A stretch of DNA of 64,000 nt from Gammaproteobacteria bacterium (GCA_021773555.1 JAJFKA010000037.1:41510-105509), one strand, 5' to 3'; shown: positions 45,666 to 58,182, numbered from the stretch's first letter. Made by a program: numbers and translations. The notes: generated by a model not told the origin, from the letters alone.

Positions 45666-46998
45666 TGAGATTAATAGGAACCAGGGGCAACACAAGGTGA
45701 TTGTCGGACTCGGTGAAACAGGATATTCAGTGGCGAAGTACTTCGCCGCCAGGGGTATCGCTTTCGAGGTTGTTGATGACAACCCGGCACCGGCTCGCTT
45801 AAGGGAATTGAAAAAACTGATGCCCGACGTACAAATCAAAGCGCTCGAACTGGACAACTTGCTTGATGCTGGTGAAATCGTGCTTAGCCCCGGGGTTCCA
45901 CGTGCACTGTCTTCGATCAGTACAGCCGTTGCGCAGGGCGTCGGCCTCACCAGTGACGTTAAGATGTTTGGCGAACTTGCGCACGCCGATATTGTGGGCA
46001 TTACTGGCTCCAACGGCAAAAGCACAGTGACCTCAATTGTCGGGGTGCTCGCAGAAAAGCAACTTACCCATGTTGCTGTCGCCGGTAATATCGGCACGCC
46101 GTGCCTGGATGTTCTAGCTGAAGATGTGCAGCTTTATATTGTCGAACTTTCCAGTTTCCAGTTGGAGGTTGCGACCGAGATGCCCCTCAAGGTTGCCTGT
46201 CTGCTGAACCTTTCGCCGGACCATCTGGATCGCTACGACAGTCAGGACAGCTACTTTCACGCCAAGCAGAATATCTTCAACGATTGTCAGGTCGCGATCT
46301 TTAATCGTGATGAAATGCAGCTGGCACTTAAGGTGAAGAGCATTACGTTCGGAGCGGGTACGCCGGACAATGATTCTGATTTTGGTCTGGTGGAAGAGCG
46401 CGGTGAAACCTATCTATTGCAGGGTACGACGCGTTTGCTTAAGGCCGGAGACCTTAAATTAAAGGGCCGCCATAACATCATTAATGTACTGGCGGCGCTC
46501 GCGATCGGTGCGACCGCGGGCCTTGACATGTCTCGCATGGTGCGCGATTTGCCTGATGTTGAAGGGCTGGCACACCGCTGCGAATGGGTCGGTGACTTAA
46601 AGGGTGTCTCCTTTATTAATGATTCGAAGGCAACGAATGTGGGCGCATGCCTCGCGGCGATTACCGGATTTGGCTCTGGTAAAAATCTTGTTCTGGTGCT
46701 GGGCGGCGAGGGTAAGGGCGCGGATTTCTCGAGACTCGTGGACGCGATTGATCAACATGTCCGCAAGGTCATTTTGTTCGGTCGCGATCAGCAGGTCATT
46801 CGTTCGGCACTTGCAGACTCAGGGGTCAGCATCGAGTACGGAGACAGTCTGGAATCCGTCGTTGACGCAGCCATTGCTGCTGCCGAGCATGGAGATACGG
46901 TCTTATTTTCACCCGCGTGCGCCAGCTACGATATGTTCGATAACTTTGTTGCCCGGGGTAATGCGTTCAAGCGGCTGGTAACGGAGAGACTATCGTGA
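45658..46998 (+). CDS. murD: UDP-MurNAc-L-alanine:D-glutamate ligase MurD
   Basis: MurD adds D-glutamate to UDP-MurNAc-L-Ala. The 446-residue product has the Rossmann-like start KVIVGLGETGYSVAKYFAAR, P-loop DIVGITGSNGKSTVTSIVG, YIVELSSFQLEV, LNLSPDHLDRYDSQDSY and FINDSKATNVGA. The GTG start lies inside the end of murE. ftsW follows with an overlap (GTGA). Confidence 0.96.
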   Translation: MADEINRNQGQHKVIVGLGETGYSVAKYFAARGIAFEVVDDNPAPARLRELKKLMPDVQIKALELDNLLDAGEIVLSPGVPRALSSISTAVAQGVGLTSDVKMFGELAHADIVGITGSNGKSTVTSIVGVLAEKQLTHVAVAGNIGTPCLDVLAEDVQLYIVELSSFQLEVATEMPLKVACLLNLSPDHLDRYDSQDSYFHAKQNIFNDCQVAIFNRDEMQLALKVKSITFGAGTPDNDSDFGLVEERGETYLLQGTTRLLKAGDLKLKGRHNIINVLAALAIGATAGLDMSRMVRDLPDVEGLAHRCEWVGDLKGVSFINDSKATNVGACLAAITGFGSGKNLVLVLGGEGKGADFSRLVDAIDQHVRKVILFGRDQQVIRSALADSGVSIEYGDSLESVVDAAIAAAEHGDTVLFSPACASYDMFDNFVARGNAFKRLVTERLS

Positions 46999-48167
46999 CC
47001 ATGGCGGCGAGAAGCGTATTTGTGCCCCCGACACGTTGTCCGGTCGACCCGGTCGTGATGGGTTCCGCGCTATTTCTGCTGCTCGCAGGACTCATTATGG
47101 TGGCCTCAGCGTCGATTGAGGTCTCGGCCAGAACCTACGGTAATCCCCACTACCTGTTGATGCGACATGCAACATATCTGGCGGCTGGACTCGGTGTTGG
47201 AGGTCTGGCTTTGCTGACGCCGCTAAGCGTGTGGCAAAAGCTTGAGTATCCTTTGCTCGGCTTGAGTTTTGTACTGTTGATAGCCGTGCTAATTCCAGGC
47301 ATCGGCAAAGAAGTTAATGGTGCCTCGCGATGGATATCCCTCGGATTTTTCAGATTACAGGGATCTGAGTTCGTGAAGCTATTTTCGATTCTCTATATCG
47401 CAGGCTATCTGGTCCGGCGCAAGGAAGAAGTTCAGCTGAGGTTTAGCGGCTTTTTCAAACCGTTGGCGGTCGTGGCTGCCATGGCCCTGCTATTACTGAT
47501 TCAGCCGGATTTTGGTGCCTCGGTAGTCATTGTCGCAGCGGTACTAGGCGTTATCTTCCTGTCCGGCATTCCCATGCGTTTCTTTTTACCGGTAATCGCG
47601 GTGTGTGCAACCCTGGTTGGTTTGCTGGTGACATTGCAGCCTTATCGCCTCGCGAGGCTCACAGCCTTCACAGATCCCTGGCAACACCAGTTTTCCGGCG
47701 GCTATCAGTTAACCCAGGCGCTCATTGCCTTCGGTCGTGGCGAATGGTTTGGTCTCGGGTTGGGGAACAGCATACAGAAGCTGTTTTTTCTCCCCGAGGC
47801 GCATACAGATTTTCTGTTTTCCATTCTCGCTGAAGAGATGGGTGTTGTTGGTGCAGGTCTCGTGATCCTGGTTTTCACCTGCCTCGTGATCAGGGCACTT
47901 ATGATCGGGCGGACGGCAGCGAAGCAAGGTGAGGACTTTCACGCCTATACGGCATTCGGCATCGCACTGTTGATTGGCGTTCAGGCCAGCATCAATCTTG
48001 GTGTCAATCTTGGCCTGTTGCCCACCAAAGGACTGACGCTGCCGCTGATGAGTTACGGCGGCAACAGTCTGATTATCAGCTGTGCGCTCGTGGGTATGTT
48101 GCTCAGAATCGAATATGAGTGCCGTCACAAGATGGCTGTACTACCGCGAGGTAGAAATCGTGGCTAG
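46995..48167 (+). CDS. ftsW: Septal peptidoglycan glycosyltransferase FtsW
   Basis: FtsW is the SEDS-family polymerase that works with FtsI at the septum. The 390-residue product has about ten membrane helices and the family blocks [79 protein letters not shown] and the late [20 protein letters not shown]. It overlaps murD at the start and the murC GTG by eight bases at the end, so murG, normally next, is missing. Confidence 0.96.
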   Translation: MTMAARSVFVPPTRCPVDPVVMGSALFLLLAGLIMVASASIEVSARTYGNPHYLLMRHATYLAAGLGVGGLALLTPLSVWQKLEYPLLGLSFVLLIAVLIPGIGKEVNGASRWISLGFFRLQGSEFVKLFSILYIAGYLVRRKEEVQLRFSGFFKPLAVVAAMALLLLIQPDFGASVVIVAAVLGVIFLSGIPMRFFLPVIAVCATLVGLLVTLQPYRLARLTAFTDPWQHQFSGGYQLTQALIAFGRGEWFGLGLGNSIQKLFFLPEAHTDFLFSILAEEMGVVGAGLVILVFTCLVIRALMIGRTAAKQGEDFHAYTAFGIALLIGVQASINLGVNLGLLPTKGLTLPLMSYGGNSLIISCALVGMLLRIEYECRHKMAVLPRGRNRG

Positions 48168-49602
48168 CCGGCTAACTTCCTCGTTTCCGGAAGTCCCGGA
48201 AATGCGGCGTATCAAGCGAATTCACTTTGTTGGTATTGGCGGTGCCGGTATGTGCGGCATTGCTGAGGTGTTGGCGAATCAGGGGTATCAGGTTTCCGGG
48301 TCAGATTTATCCGAAAGCTCTGTTACCCGCCGCTTGAGGGAATTTGGCATCAAAATATTCATTGGCCACAGCGAGGCCAATATCGAAGGGGTTGACGTCG
48401 TGGTAACGTCATCGGCAATCACTGGCAGTAACCCGGAAGTCGATGCAGCCCACGAGAGCAGGGTGCCGGTGGTACGTCGTGCCGAAATGCTCGGAGAACT
48501 AATGCGCTACCGGCACGGTATCGCCGTTGCCGGCACTCACGGCAAGACCACGACCACGAGCCTCATTGCCTCGATTCTGGCGCAGGCCGGACTTGATCCG
48601 ACATTTATCATTGGCGGCTTGTTAAACAGCGCCGCGGCTAACGGCCGACTGGGTGCCAGTCGCTATCTGGTTGCGGAAGCGGATGAGAGCGATGCCTCAT
48701 TCCTGCATTTGCAACCGATGGTTTCGGTCCTGACCAATGTGGATCGCGATCACCTGGCGTATTACGAGGGAAGTTTTGAAAAGCTGCAAAATGCTTTTCT
48801 CGAGTTTATTCACAACCTGCCTTTTTATGGACTGCTGGTTGCCTGCATCGATGATCCGGTGACCAACGCGCTCTTACATCAGGTCAAGCGATCAGTGTTG
48901 ACCTATGGGTTTGATCAGCAGGCAGATTTCTACGCCCGTGACATCGTACAGGCTGGAATTGTTTCCCGATTTAAGGTGGTACGCGCAGGGTATGACGAAG
49001 ACCTCAGCGTGGAATTGAATTTGCCTGGCCGGCACAACATTCTCAACGCGCTGGCCGCCATCGCGATCGCGACGGATGAAGGTGTTTCGGCACAGGACAT
49101 CGAACTCGGTCTGGCTAACTTTCAAGGGGTGGGGCGGCGATTCGAAGTGCATGGTCAATTCTCCGTCAAGGATGGCAGTTATCTGCTGGTGGACGATTAC
49201 GGGCACCATCCCAGTGAAGTCAAAGCGACGATTGAAGCAGTCAGGAATGGCTGGCCGGAGAACAGACTGGTGATGGTTTACCAGCCTCATCGTTATACCA
49301 GGACGCTGGAATTGTTTGACCAGTTTGTCGAGGTGCTGGCCAGGGCTGATGTCCTGATCCTGACGGAAGTTTACGCCGCGGGTGAAGAAAAAATCGCCGG
49401 AGCCACTGGCTATGATCTATTTCAAAAAATAAAACAGTCTGAAAAAAACCAGGTGGAGTATGTCGATAATATTGATGAAGTACCCACTTTGCTGGACAGC
49501 GTCATCAGCCCCGGAGATCTGGTCCTGACACAGGGTGCTGGTGAAACAGCGAAGCTCGCCGAGCTATTGAAGTCGAACTGGGCGAACAGGAGGTTGGCAT
49601 GA
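48160..49602 (+). CDS. murC: UDP-N-acetylmuramate:L-alanine ligase MurC
   Basis: MurC adds the first L-alanine to UDP-MurNAc. The 480-residue product has [20 protein letters not shown], the P-loop [54 protein letters not shown] and [18 protein letters not shown]. The start is GTG 48160, chosen because GAGG sits eight bases upstream; ATG 48202 is the alternative that gives a more compact N-terminus. The stop overlaps the ftsQ start, leaving no room for murB or ddl. Confidence 0.96.
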   Translation: MASRLTSSFPEVPEMRRIKRIHFVGIGGAGMCGIAEVLANQGYQVSGSDLSESSVTRRLREFGIKIFIGHSEANIEGVDVVVTSSAITGSNPEVDAAHESRVPVVRRAEMLGELMRYRHGIAVAGTHGKTTTTSLIASILAQAGLDPTFIIGGLLNSAAANGRLGASRYLVAEADESDASFLHLQPMVSVLTNVDRDHLAYYEGSFEKLQNAFLEFIHNLPFYGLLVACIDDPVTNALLHQVKRSVLTYGFDQQADFYARDIVQAGIVSRFKVVRAGYDEDLSVELNLPGRHNILNALAAIAIATDEGVSAQDIELGLANFQGVGRRFEVHGQFSVKDGSYLLVDDYGHHPSEVKATIEAVRNGWPENRLVMVYQPHRYTRTLELFDQFVEVLARADVLILTEVYAAGEEKIAGATGYDLFQKIKQSEKNQVEYVDNIDEVPTLLDSVISPGDLVLTQGAGETAKLAELLKSNWANRRLA

Positions 49603-50342
49603 CAGCTGTCCGATTCCTTAAGAAATATCGATTTGTCCTGACGCTCATACTGGCCGTGCTCATGACCGGTTCAATCGCCCTGGGTGTCGGAAAAAGTGCA
49701 CGAGAAATTAACTTTGTCACCATCACCGGTGACATCAACAAACAACAACGATCTGCGCTTGAGCAACAGCTGGTGGAAATTGGCTCGTTGTCAGAGATCA
49801 CACAGGTAAAGAGGCATCTCGAGGAAGCTCCATGGATTCAATCGGTGCAGGTTGGGCGTCACTGGCCTGATGAACTCACAATTCAGGTGATGCCGAGAAA
49901 GCCAATCGCGTACTGGAACGAGAAGGAATTTATCAGCGGTGACGGGATTGTTTTCGAATCAGACTACTTAACGCCTGGCCCCTTGCCACAGTTACATGGG
50001 AGACCTGGCGCCGAGAAAGTTGTCATGGAACGCTACCAGCAACTCAATCGTGCGCTGCTCAAAACGGGTCAGTTCGTTGACGTGCTGAGTCTGAATGAGC
50101 GCGGCTCGCTTGAATTCGAAAACCAGCTGGGTGTGGTTGTTGCCCTGGGCAATGTAGATCTAGAAGCGCGTCTGCAAAGGTTCATCAGGGTCAGTGAAAG
50201 TCTTGAGAACAGTGCGGTGAATAAAAAAATACAACGAATTGATACGCGTTATAGCAACGGCGTGGCGGTAGATTTTTTTGATGATGGGGAGCCTCTCGAC
50301 GTGGCCAATAATATCAAATTACAAAGAGAAGCAAGCTTATGA
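49599..50342 (+). CDS. ftsQ: Cell division protein FtsQ
   Basis: FtsQ is the hub of the FtsQLB complex, linking the Z ring to septal synthesis. The 247-residue product has a short cytoplasmic tail, one membrane helix ([20 protein letters not shown]), a POTRA domain starting at [20 protein letters not shown] and the beta domain with [20 protein letters not shown]. It overlaps murC (ATGA) and ftsA (ATGA). Confidence 0.94.
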   Translation: MTAVRFLKKYRFVLTLILAVLMTGSIALGVGKSAREINFVTITGDINKQQRSALEQQLVEIGSLSEITQVKRHLEEAPWIQSVQVGRHWPDELTIQVMPRKPIAYWNEKEFISGDGIVFESDYLTPGPLPQLHGRPGAEKVVMERYQQLNRALLKTGQFVDVLSLNERGSLEFENQLGVVVALGNVDLEARLQRFIRVSESLENSAVNKKIQRIDTRYSNGVAVDFFDDGEPLDVANNIKLQREASL

Positions 50343-51571
50343 CCAGTTCAATAGGTAGTCGCATGATAGTAGGTTTGGATATTGGCACATCCAAGGTCGT
50401 GGCAATCGTTGGTGAGCTGACACCGGAAGGGGAGCTCGAGATAATCGGTATCGGCAGCCACCGATCCCGGGGTTTGAAAAAAGGCGTGGTTGTCAATATT
50501 GAGTCCACAGTTCAATCGATCCAGAGGGCGGTGGAAGAAGCTGAGCTGATGGCGGGCTGCCAGATTCATTCTGTCTACGCCGGTATCGCCGGTAATCATA
50601 TTCGCAGTCTGAATTCTCACGGCATCGTTGCAATCAGGGATCGTGAGGTATTCAAGCCGGATATTGATCGGGTTATCGACGCTGCCCAGGCGGTAGCTAT
50701 TCCTGCTGATCAGAAAATCCTGCACATATTGCCCCAGGAGTACGTGATTGATACTCAGGAAGGTGTAAAGGAACCGCTTGGCATGTCTGGTGTACGCCTG
50801 GAAGCCAAGGTACATCTGGTGACCTGCGCTGTTAACGCCGCCCAGAATATTGAGAAGTGCATCAGGCGGTGCGGTCTGGAAGTTGAAGATATCATTCTCG
50901 AGCAGGTCGCTTCAGGTTACTCGGTGCTGACCGAAGATGAGAAGGAACTAGGTGTCTGTCTCGTTGATATTGGTGGCGGCACGTCGGACATCGCCATATT
51001 TACGGATGGCGCCATCCGACATACCGCGGTAATTCCCATCGCAGGTGACCAGGTTACCAACGATATAGCGATGGCGCTGCGAACGCCTACTGCGAATGCA
51101 GAAGAAATAAAGATCAGGTATGCCTGCGCGCTCGCCAGTATGGCCGGTGAAAACGAGACCATTAAGGTGCCGGGTGTTGGCGATCGTCCAGACAGAGACC
51201 TTTCAAGGCAGGCGCTGGCAGAGGTCGTTGAGCCGCGTTATGACGAACTGTTTACGCTGATCCAGGCGGAATTAAGGCGCAGCGGATTTGAAGACCTGAT
51301 TGCCGCTGGCATTGTGCTGACGGGCGGTACATCGAAGATGGAAGGCGTTGTCGAACTTGCGGAAGAAATTTTTCACATGCCGGTAAGTATCGGCAAGCCG
51401 CAGGGCGTTAGCGGATTGAGCGATATCGTCAGGAATCCAATTTATTCAACAGCCGTTGGGTTGCTTCAGTACGGTGCAAAACAACAAAAGGATGATCTTA
51501 TTCTGCCCTCGAGTGTCGCTATGAATTCGGTCGTTGGGCGAGTTAAGAGCTGGTTCACGGGGAGTTATTGA
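50339..51571 (+). CDS. ftsA: Cell division protein FtsA
   Basis: FtsA is the actin-like membrane tether of FtsZ. The 410-residue product has IVGLDIGTSKVVAIVGELTP at the start, the IIGIGSHRSRGLKKGVVVNI block of domain 1C, nucleotide motifs VDIGGGTSDIAIF and GIVLTGGTSKMEGVVELAEE, and a short C-terminal amphipathic segment (GRVKSWFTGSY). It is followed by a 65-base gap to ftsZ that contains a short ORF. Confidence 0.97.
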   Translation: MTSSIGSRMIVGLDIGTSKVVAIVGELTPEGELEIIGIGSHRSRGLKKGVVVNIESTVQSIQRAVEEAELMAGCQIHSVYAGIAGNHIRSLNSHGIVAIRDREVFKPDIDRVIDAAQAVAIPADQKILHILPQEYVIDTQEGVKEPLGMSGVRLEAKVHLVTCAVNAAQNIEKCIRRCGLEVEDIILEQVASGYSVLTEDEKELGVCLVDIGGGTSDIAIFTDGAIRHTAVIPIAGDQVTNDIAMALRTPTANAEEIKIRYACALASMAGENETIKVPGVGDRPDRDLSRQALAEVVEPRYDELFTLIQAELRRSGFEDLIAAGIVLTGGTSKMEGVVELAEEIFHMPVSIGKPQGVSGLSDIVRNPIYSTAVGLLQYGAKQQKDDLILPSSVAMNSVVGRVKSWFTGSY

Positions 51572-51572
51572 A

Positions 51573-51644
51573 ATGAGATTTTCCAAACAACAAATCACAA
51601 ACAACGAAGATTGCCTTGACCTCAGGAGGTTAAAAAATGTTTGA
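51573..51644 (+). CDS. Possible 23-residue leader peptide bridging ftsA and ftsZ
   Basis: An ATG one base after the ftsA stop opens a 23-codon frame with GGAG eight bases upstream and ends at a TGA (51642-51644) that overlaps the first codons of ftsZ. The codons include the AGGAGG that serves as the ftsZ ribosome binding site. The peptide begins MRFSKQQITNN and ends RRLKNV, with no known homology that I recognise. Its translation would run a ribosome across the ftsZ start, so a coupling role is possible; it could equally be chance. Confidence 0.3.
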   Translation: MRFSKQQITNNEDCLDLRRLKNV

Positions 51645-52794
51645 ACTAGTCGATAGCGCGCCACAGAGTGCGGTAATCAAAGTGATCGGAGTTGGCGGTG
51701 GTGGTGGTAATGCCGTTCAGCACATGGTGACCAGACAGGTTGAAGGCGTGGAGTTCGTGTGTGCTAACACAGATGCACAGGCGCTTCGCAACCTGACGGC
51801 GCGAACCTTGCTGCAACTCGGATCAGACATTACCAAGGGCCTCGGTGCAGGGGCTAACCCGGTTATGGGCAAGGATGCTGCACTGGAGGACAAGGAGCGA
51901 ATCACCGAGGCATTGCGGGGTGCCGATATGGTATTCATCACTGCCGGCATGGGCGGGGGAACCGGAACTGGTGCCGCACCCATTGTCGCTGAGATCGCCA
52001 AGGATATGGGCATCCTGACCGTTGCAGTAGTGACCAAACCTTTCTCTTTTGAAGGCAAGAAGCGAATGCAGATTGCCGAGGCAGGGATTGAGGAGCTGTC
52101 CCGTTATGTGGATTCCCTGATTACCATCCCCAATGAACGTCTGCTGTCCATCATGGGTGAAGACACGCCACTGCTCGAAGCCTTTGGTGCTGTCGATGAT
52201 GTGCTGCTTGGGGCAGTCCAGGGGATCGCAGACCTGATCATCCGGCCTGGGATGATTAACGTCGATTTTGCCGATGTGCGCACCGTCATGTCTGAAATGG
52301 GCATGGCGATGATGGGGAGCGGCAGTGCGTCGGGCGCGGGTCGGGCCAGGGAAGCTGCAGAAGCGGCTATTCGTAGTCCTTTGCTTGAGGACGTCGATTT
52401 TAATGGCGCCCGTGGCATTCTCGTGAATATTGCCGCAGGTGTGGATATTTCCCTGGGCGAGTTTTCGGAAGTGGGTAGTACCGTGGAGGAATTTGCCTCA
52501 GAAAATGCGACCGTGGTGATCGGTACCGTGATAGATCACGAAATGGGTGATGAATTGCGTGTAACCGTTGTCGCCACCGGGCTTGGGGACCAGCTCTTAA
52601 CACGCCCACAGAAGCTTCCGGAGGAAATCAAGAAGAAAATAGCCGGGGATGGCGTCGTCGACTATGGAGAACTCGATCGCCCGACGGTGATCAGGAATGC
52701 GGCGCACGAACGTAAGAACGGCGACGAATTGCCCGCCGGCAAGGATCTCGAATACCTCGATATCCCGGCATTTTTACGCAGGCAGGCGGACTAG
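51637..52794 (+). CDS. ftsZ: Cell division protein FtsZ
   Basis: FtsZ is the tubulin-like GTPase that forms the division ring. The 385-residue product has VIGVGGGGGNAVQHMV, the GTP-binding GMGGGTGTGAAPIVAEIAKD and NVDFADVRTVMSEMG, then a variable linker and the C-terminal peptide LDIPAFLRRQAD that binds FtsA and ZipA. The start has a strong AGGAGG seven bases upstream. It is the last gene of the dcw cluster before lpxC. Confidence 0.98.
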   Translation: MFELVDSAPQSAVIKVIGVGGGGGNAVQHMVTRQVEGVEFVCANTDAQALRNLTARTLLQLGSDITKGLGAGANPVMGKDAALEDKERITEALRGADMVFITAGMGGGTGTGAAPIVAEIAKDMGILTVAVVTKPFSFEGKKRMQIAEAGIEELSRYVDSLITIPNERLLSIMGEDTPLLEAFGAVDDVLLGAVQGIADLIIRPGMINVDFADVRTVMSEMGMAMMGSGSASGAGRAREAAEAAIRSPLLEDVDFNGARGILVNIAAGVDISLGEFSEVGSTVEEFASENATVVIGTVIDHEMGDELRVTVVATGLGDQLLTRPQKLPEEIKKKIAGDGVVDYGELDRPTVIRNAAHERKNGDELPAGKDLEYLDIPAFLRRQAD

Positions 52795-52934
52795 TTCGCC
52801 CGCGCGGCAAAATCCGGGGCTATTTGAGGAAATATTCGAACTAAAGCGCGAATCAGTAGTCTCAGAACTAACAACAATTTCGCTGTTAGCGGAGTTCGCT
52901 GTTCGCCGCTCTGGTAGTTTGGCGAGCGAGTTTC

Positions 52935-52943
52935 TGCTACGAT
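52935..52943 (+). promoter_or_regulatory. Candidate extended -10 promoter of lpxC
   Basis: TG-C-TACGAT (TACGAT at 52938-52943) is an extended -10 element 28 bases before the lpxC start, in the 177-base gap after ftsZ. Upstream the gap carries a nine-base direct repeat, TTCGCTGTT, at 52879-52887 and 52895-52903. No clear -35 and no terminator with a T-run was seen in 52795-52971. Confidence 0.4.
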
Positions 52944-52971
52944 GCGCGCCGCATTGGGGACAAGAAGAATA

Positions 52972-53895
52972 ATGATTTCACAAAGAACGCTGAAAAACGT
53001 GATTCGTGCGACAGGTGTGGGCTTACATACAGGGGAAAAGGTCTATTTAACGCTGCGGCCTGCGCCTATTGATACCGGCATCGTTTTTGTGCGCGTTGAT
53101 GTCGACCCCGTGGTAGAAATCCCAGCCGCGACAGAATATGTCGGTGATACGACTCTAGCCACCACCCTTATTAAAGACGGTCAGCGCATTTCAACCGTGG
53201 AACACCTGATGTCTGCATTTTCAGGGCTTGGCATCGATAATGCCTTTGTCGAGGTCAGTGGACCGGAAATGCCCATTATGGACGGCTCTGCTGCTACATT
53301 TGTCTTCCTGATCCAGTCAGCAGGCATCGAAGAGCAAAATGCGCTGAAGAAATTTATCAGGATCACCGCGGAAGTCTCCGTGGGTAGTGACCAGAGCCCG
53401 CGTGATTACGGTCAGCATGTCACCATTCGCCCCTACGATGGATTCCGCGTCAGTCACACCATTGTTTATGATAACGCGGTCATCAAGCAGCAGCATGCCA
53501 GTGTCGATTTTTCGACCACCTCCTTTGTCAAAGAGGTGAGTCGGGCCAGGACCTTTGGGCTGATGCAGGAGTTTGAGCACCTGCGTGAGTTGAATCTCGC
53601 CCAGGGTGGCAGCCTTGATAACGCGGTTGTGGTCGATGACTACCGTATCCTGAACGATGACGGCCTGCGCCATGAAGATGAGTTCGTTCGTCACAAAATA
53701 CTCGACGCGATTGGAGACCTGTATTTACTTGGCTACAGCATTATTGGTGAATTTATTGGTCATAAGTCGGGGCACACCGAAAATCATGCGTTACGCAAGG
53801 AAATCCTGAGGCGCACGGATGCCTGGGAAATAATTACTTTTGAGGACCCGGGAACGGTACCGTACTCCTATTCCCGGCCGGCGCTGGTGGATTGA
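52972..53895 (+). CDS. lpxC: UDP-3-O-acyl-N-acetylglucosamine deacetylase
   Basis: LpxC is the zinc enzyme that commits UDP-GlcNAc to lipid A. The start is ATG 52972 ([20 protein letters not shown]); the frame opens 30 bases earlier. The 307-residue product has the zinc ligands in [19 protein letters not shown] and [15 protein letters not shown], and the catalytic histidine region in [13 protein letters not shown]. This confirms a Gram-negative envelope with lipid A, in line with LptABC nearby. Confidence 0.97.
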   Translation: MISQRTLKNVIRATGVGLHTGEKVYLTLRPAPIDTGIVFVRVDVDPVVEIPAATEYVGDTTLATTLIKDGQRISTVEHLMSAFSGLGIDNAFVEVSGPEMPIMDGSAATFVFLIQSAGIEEQNALKKFIRITAEVSVGSDQSPRDYGQHVTIRPYDGFRVSHTIVYDNAVIKQQHASVDFSTTSFVKEVSRARTFGLMQEFEHLRELNLAQGGSLDNAVVVDDYRILNDDGLRHEDEFVRHKILDAIGDLYLLGYSIIGEFIGHKSGHTENHALRKEILRRTDAWEIITFEDPGTVPYSYSRPALVD

Positions 53896-53941
53896 ATCAG
53901 GCCAGAAACTGCTATCAGGCTTTAAATACAAGGTTGTAGGG

Positions 53942-54394
53942 TTAATCCGTCCTTTTCGATAGTCTGATTAGGGCTTTGCGAAGTGCGTCATCTTCTATAT
54001 ATTTAGCGGCTGTAACGAGATTACGGGCATTTTCGGTTGAGATGGGAACCGGCTCCCGTACCGGGGCTAAAGATTCAGGTTGTTCCGGTCGAACAGAGAC
54101 TTTAAGACGGGAAACAATATTAGTAGGGCTGTTTGTAAGGCCAGATCGGCGCACAGCGGATACAATACTGCGCTGGCGATAGCGGATCTGGGTGGCGACA
54201 ACACTGGAACTGGTGATGAGATGTAAGGTTTCATCGCGAATGGAAGCGACATAGACGTTAGCGGGGGCATACTGTCGAATAATTGATTGAACGGCCAGCA
54301 AACTCGACGATTGTGCGTAGATTTTGCGCAATGATCCGTCCTGACTTGCCAGTATCTGGTAAGGGCGGCGCAGGGAATCGGGTATTTTGGACAT
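53942..54394 (-). CDS. dciA: DUF721 protein, DciA-like helicase loader
   Basis: A 150-residue protein with a DUF721 domain (about residues 20-85, with LLAVQSIIRQYAPANVYVAS and SSVVATQIRYRQRSIVSAVR) followed by a flexible, proline-containing tail. DciA proteins are the ancestral loaders of the replicative helicase DnaB in bacteria without DnaC or DnaI. ATG 54394 was chosen because AAGG precedes it by five bases; the open frame reaches TTG 54409. The position between lpxC and the M23 peptidase/secA is that seen in Pseudomonas. The domain match is moderate. Confidence 0.8.
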   Translation of the reverse strand: MSKIPDSLRRPYQILASQDGSLRKIYAQSSSLLAVQSIIRQYAPANVYVASIRDETLHLITSSSVVATQIRYRQRSIVSAVRRSGLTNSPTNIVSRLKVSVRPEQPESLAPVREPVPISTENARNLVTAAKYIEDDALRKALIRLSKRTD

Positions 54395-54443
54395 AAAGGC
54401 CTTCGACAACAGACAATCAGGTATTTCGATAATAACTTAATCG

Positions 54444-55367
54444 ATGAAATTCATCATTGTAGATAATCGATCGGGCAAGCACCGGTCCTTCACCGCGAAC
54501 GGCCTGATGATCGGCCTGACCGTGGCGGGACTGATTGGTATTCCCTCCGCAGCTGGATTCATGGCCTATCGGCAGGGTGCCGATGAAGCCGGGCTGACCG
54601 GAGAAATGGTCGGCAAGTGGCGCGACGTACTTAAAGAGCAGCGCCGTGATGTGGCTCATGCCAAGCGTGATGCCAGGGAAAACCTCGAGGCTTCCGCATT
54701 AAGGATGGCCAAGCTGCAGGCACGGATTGTTCGCCTGGACGCGTTGGGTGAGCGTTTGACCACCGTTGCCAAGCTGGATGAGGGTGAGTTCGATTTCTCC
54801 CAGCCTCCCGGATTGGGTGGTCCGGAATCACCTTATGAAACTTCGGCCTATGCTCCCCCTGATTATCTGGAGGTGCTCGATCAACTGGCCCGGGATATCG
54901 AGAGTCGCGAGCAACAACTCGGGGTACTGGAAACCCTGCTGGTCGATCGTAAGTTACAGAGCGATGTGTTTCTCGCAGGTCGGCCGGTGCACAAGGGATG
55001 GTTGTCTTCACGCTTTGGTTCCAGAAATGATCCGATTACTGGAAAACGCGCCTGGCACAACGGCATCGATTTTGCCGGTGCTGTTGGCGACAAGGTGGTT
55101 ACTGTCGCGGCCGGGGTTGTGGTCTACGCAGGACCGAGAAGCGGTTACGGAAAAATGGTTGAAGTGAATCATGGCCGGGGATTTTCCACCCGGTACGGCC
55201 ATCACAAGGAACTCATCGTTAAAGTCGGTGATATCGTCAAGAAGGGTCAGATTGTTGGCCTGATGGGCAGCAGCGGCCGGGCGACCGGTCCTCACGTCCA
55301 CTTCGAAGTATTCAAGAATGGTCGCGCAGTCGACCCTTCCTCCTATATTCATCGCGCCAGTCGCTGA
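54444..55367 (+). CDS. M23 family metallopeptidase with membrane anchor
   Basis: A 307-residue periplasmic peptidoglycan hydrolase candidate. It has an N-terminal membrane helix (GLMIGLTVAGLIGIPSAAGF), a coiled coil (about 50-115), and a C-terminal LytM/M23 domain (about 175-300). Zinc ligands are visible: His and Asp in WHNGIDFAG and the HxH of GPHVHFEVF, with the RYGHHKEL motif between. No ligand is missing, so it is likely active on stem-peptide crosslinks. It sits between dciA and secA, as in Pseudomonas. Confidence 0.92.
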   Translation: MKFIIVDNRSGKHRSFTANGLMIGLTVAGLIGIPSAAGFMAYRQGADEAGLTGEMVGKWRDVLKEQRRDVAHAKRDARENLEASALRMAKLQARIVRLDALGERLTTVAKLDEGEFDFSQPPGLGGPESPYETSAYAPPDYLEVLDQLARDIESREQQLGVLETLLVDRKLQSDVFLAGRPVHKGWLSSRFGSRNDPITGKRAWHNGIDFAGAVGDKVVTVAAGVVVYAGPRSGYGKMVEVNHGRGFSTRYGHHKELIVKVGDIVKKGQIVGLMGSSGRATGPHVHFEVFKNGRAVDPSSYIHRASR

Positions 55368-55402
55368 TCTTGCCTGATTCTTCAATGGGTGCTGCTGTAC
55401 CC

Positions 55403-55419
55403 GTCGACCTTCAGTCGAC
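55403..55419 (+). other. Small hairpin before secA
   Basis: GTCGAC (55403-55408), five bases and GTCGAC (55414-55419) can form a 6-bp stem in the 83-base gap between the M23 peptidase gene and secA. There is no T-run after it. It might affect secA expression, but no secM-like arrest gene is present. Confidence 0.25.
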
Positions 55420-55450
55420 ACTTCATGAAGCTGAATAGAGAAGATTAATC

Positions 55451-58180
<2,730 letters not shown>

Positions 58181-58182
58181 CC

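Noticed and set aside
45372..46097. Minus-strand ORF of 241 codons opposite murE/murD
   Set aside because: It is a shadow ORF, and both murE and murD on the plus strand are well supported.
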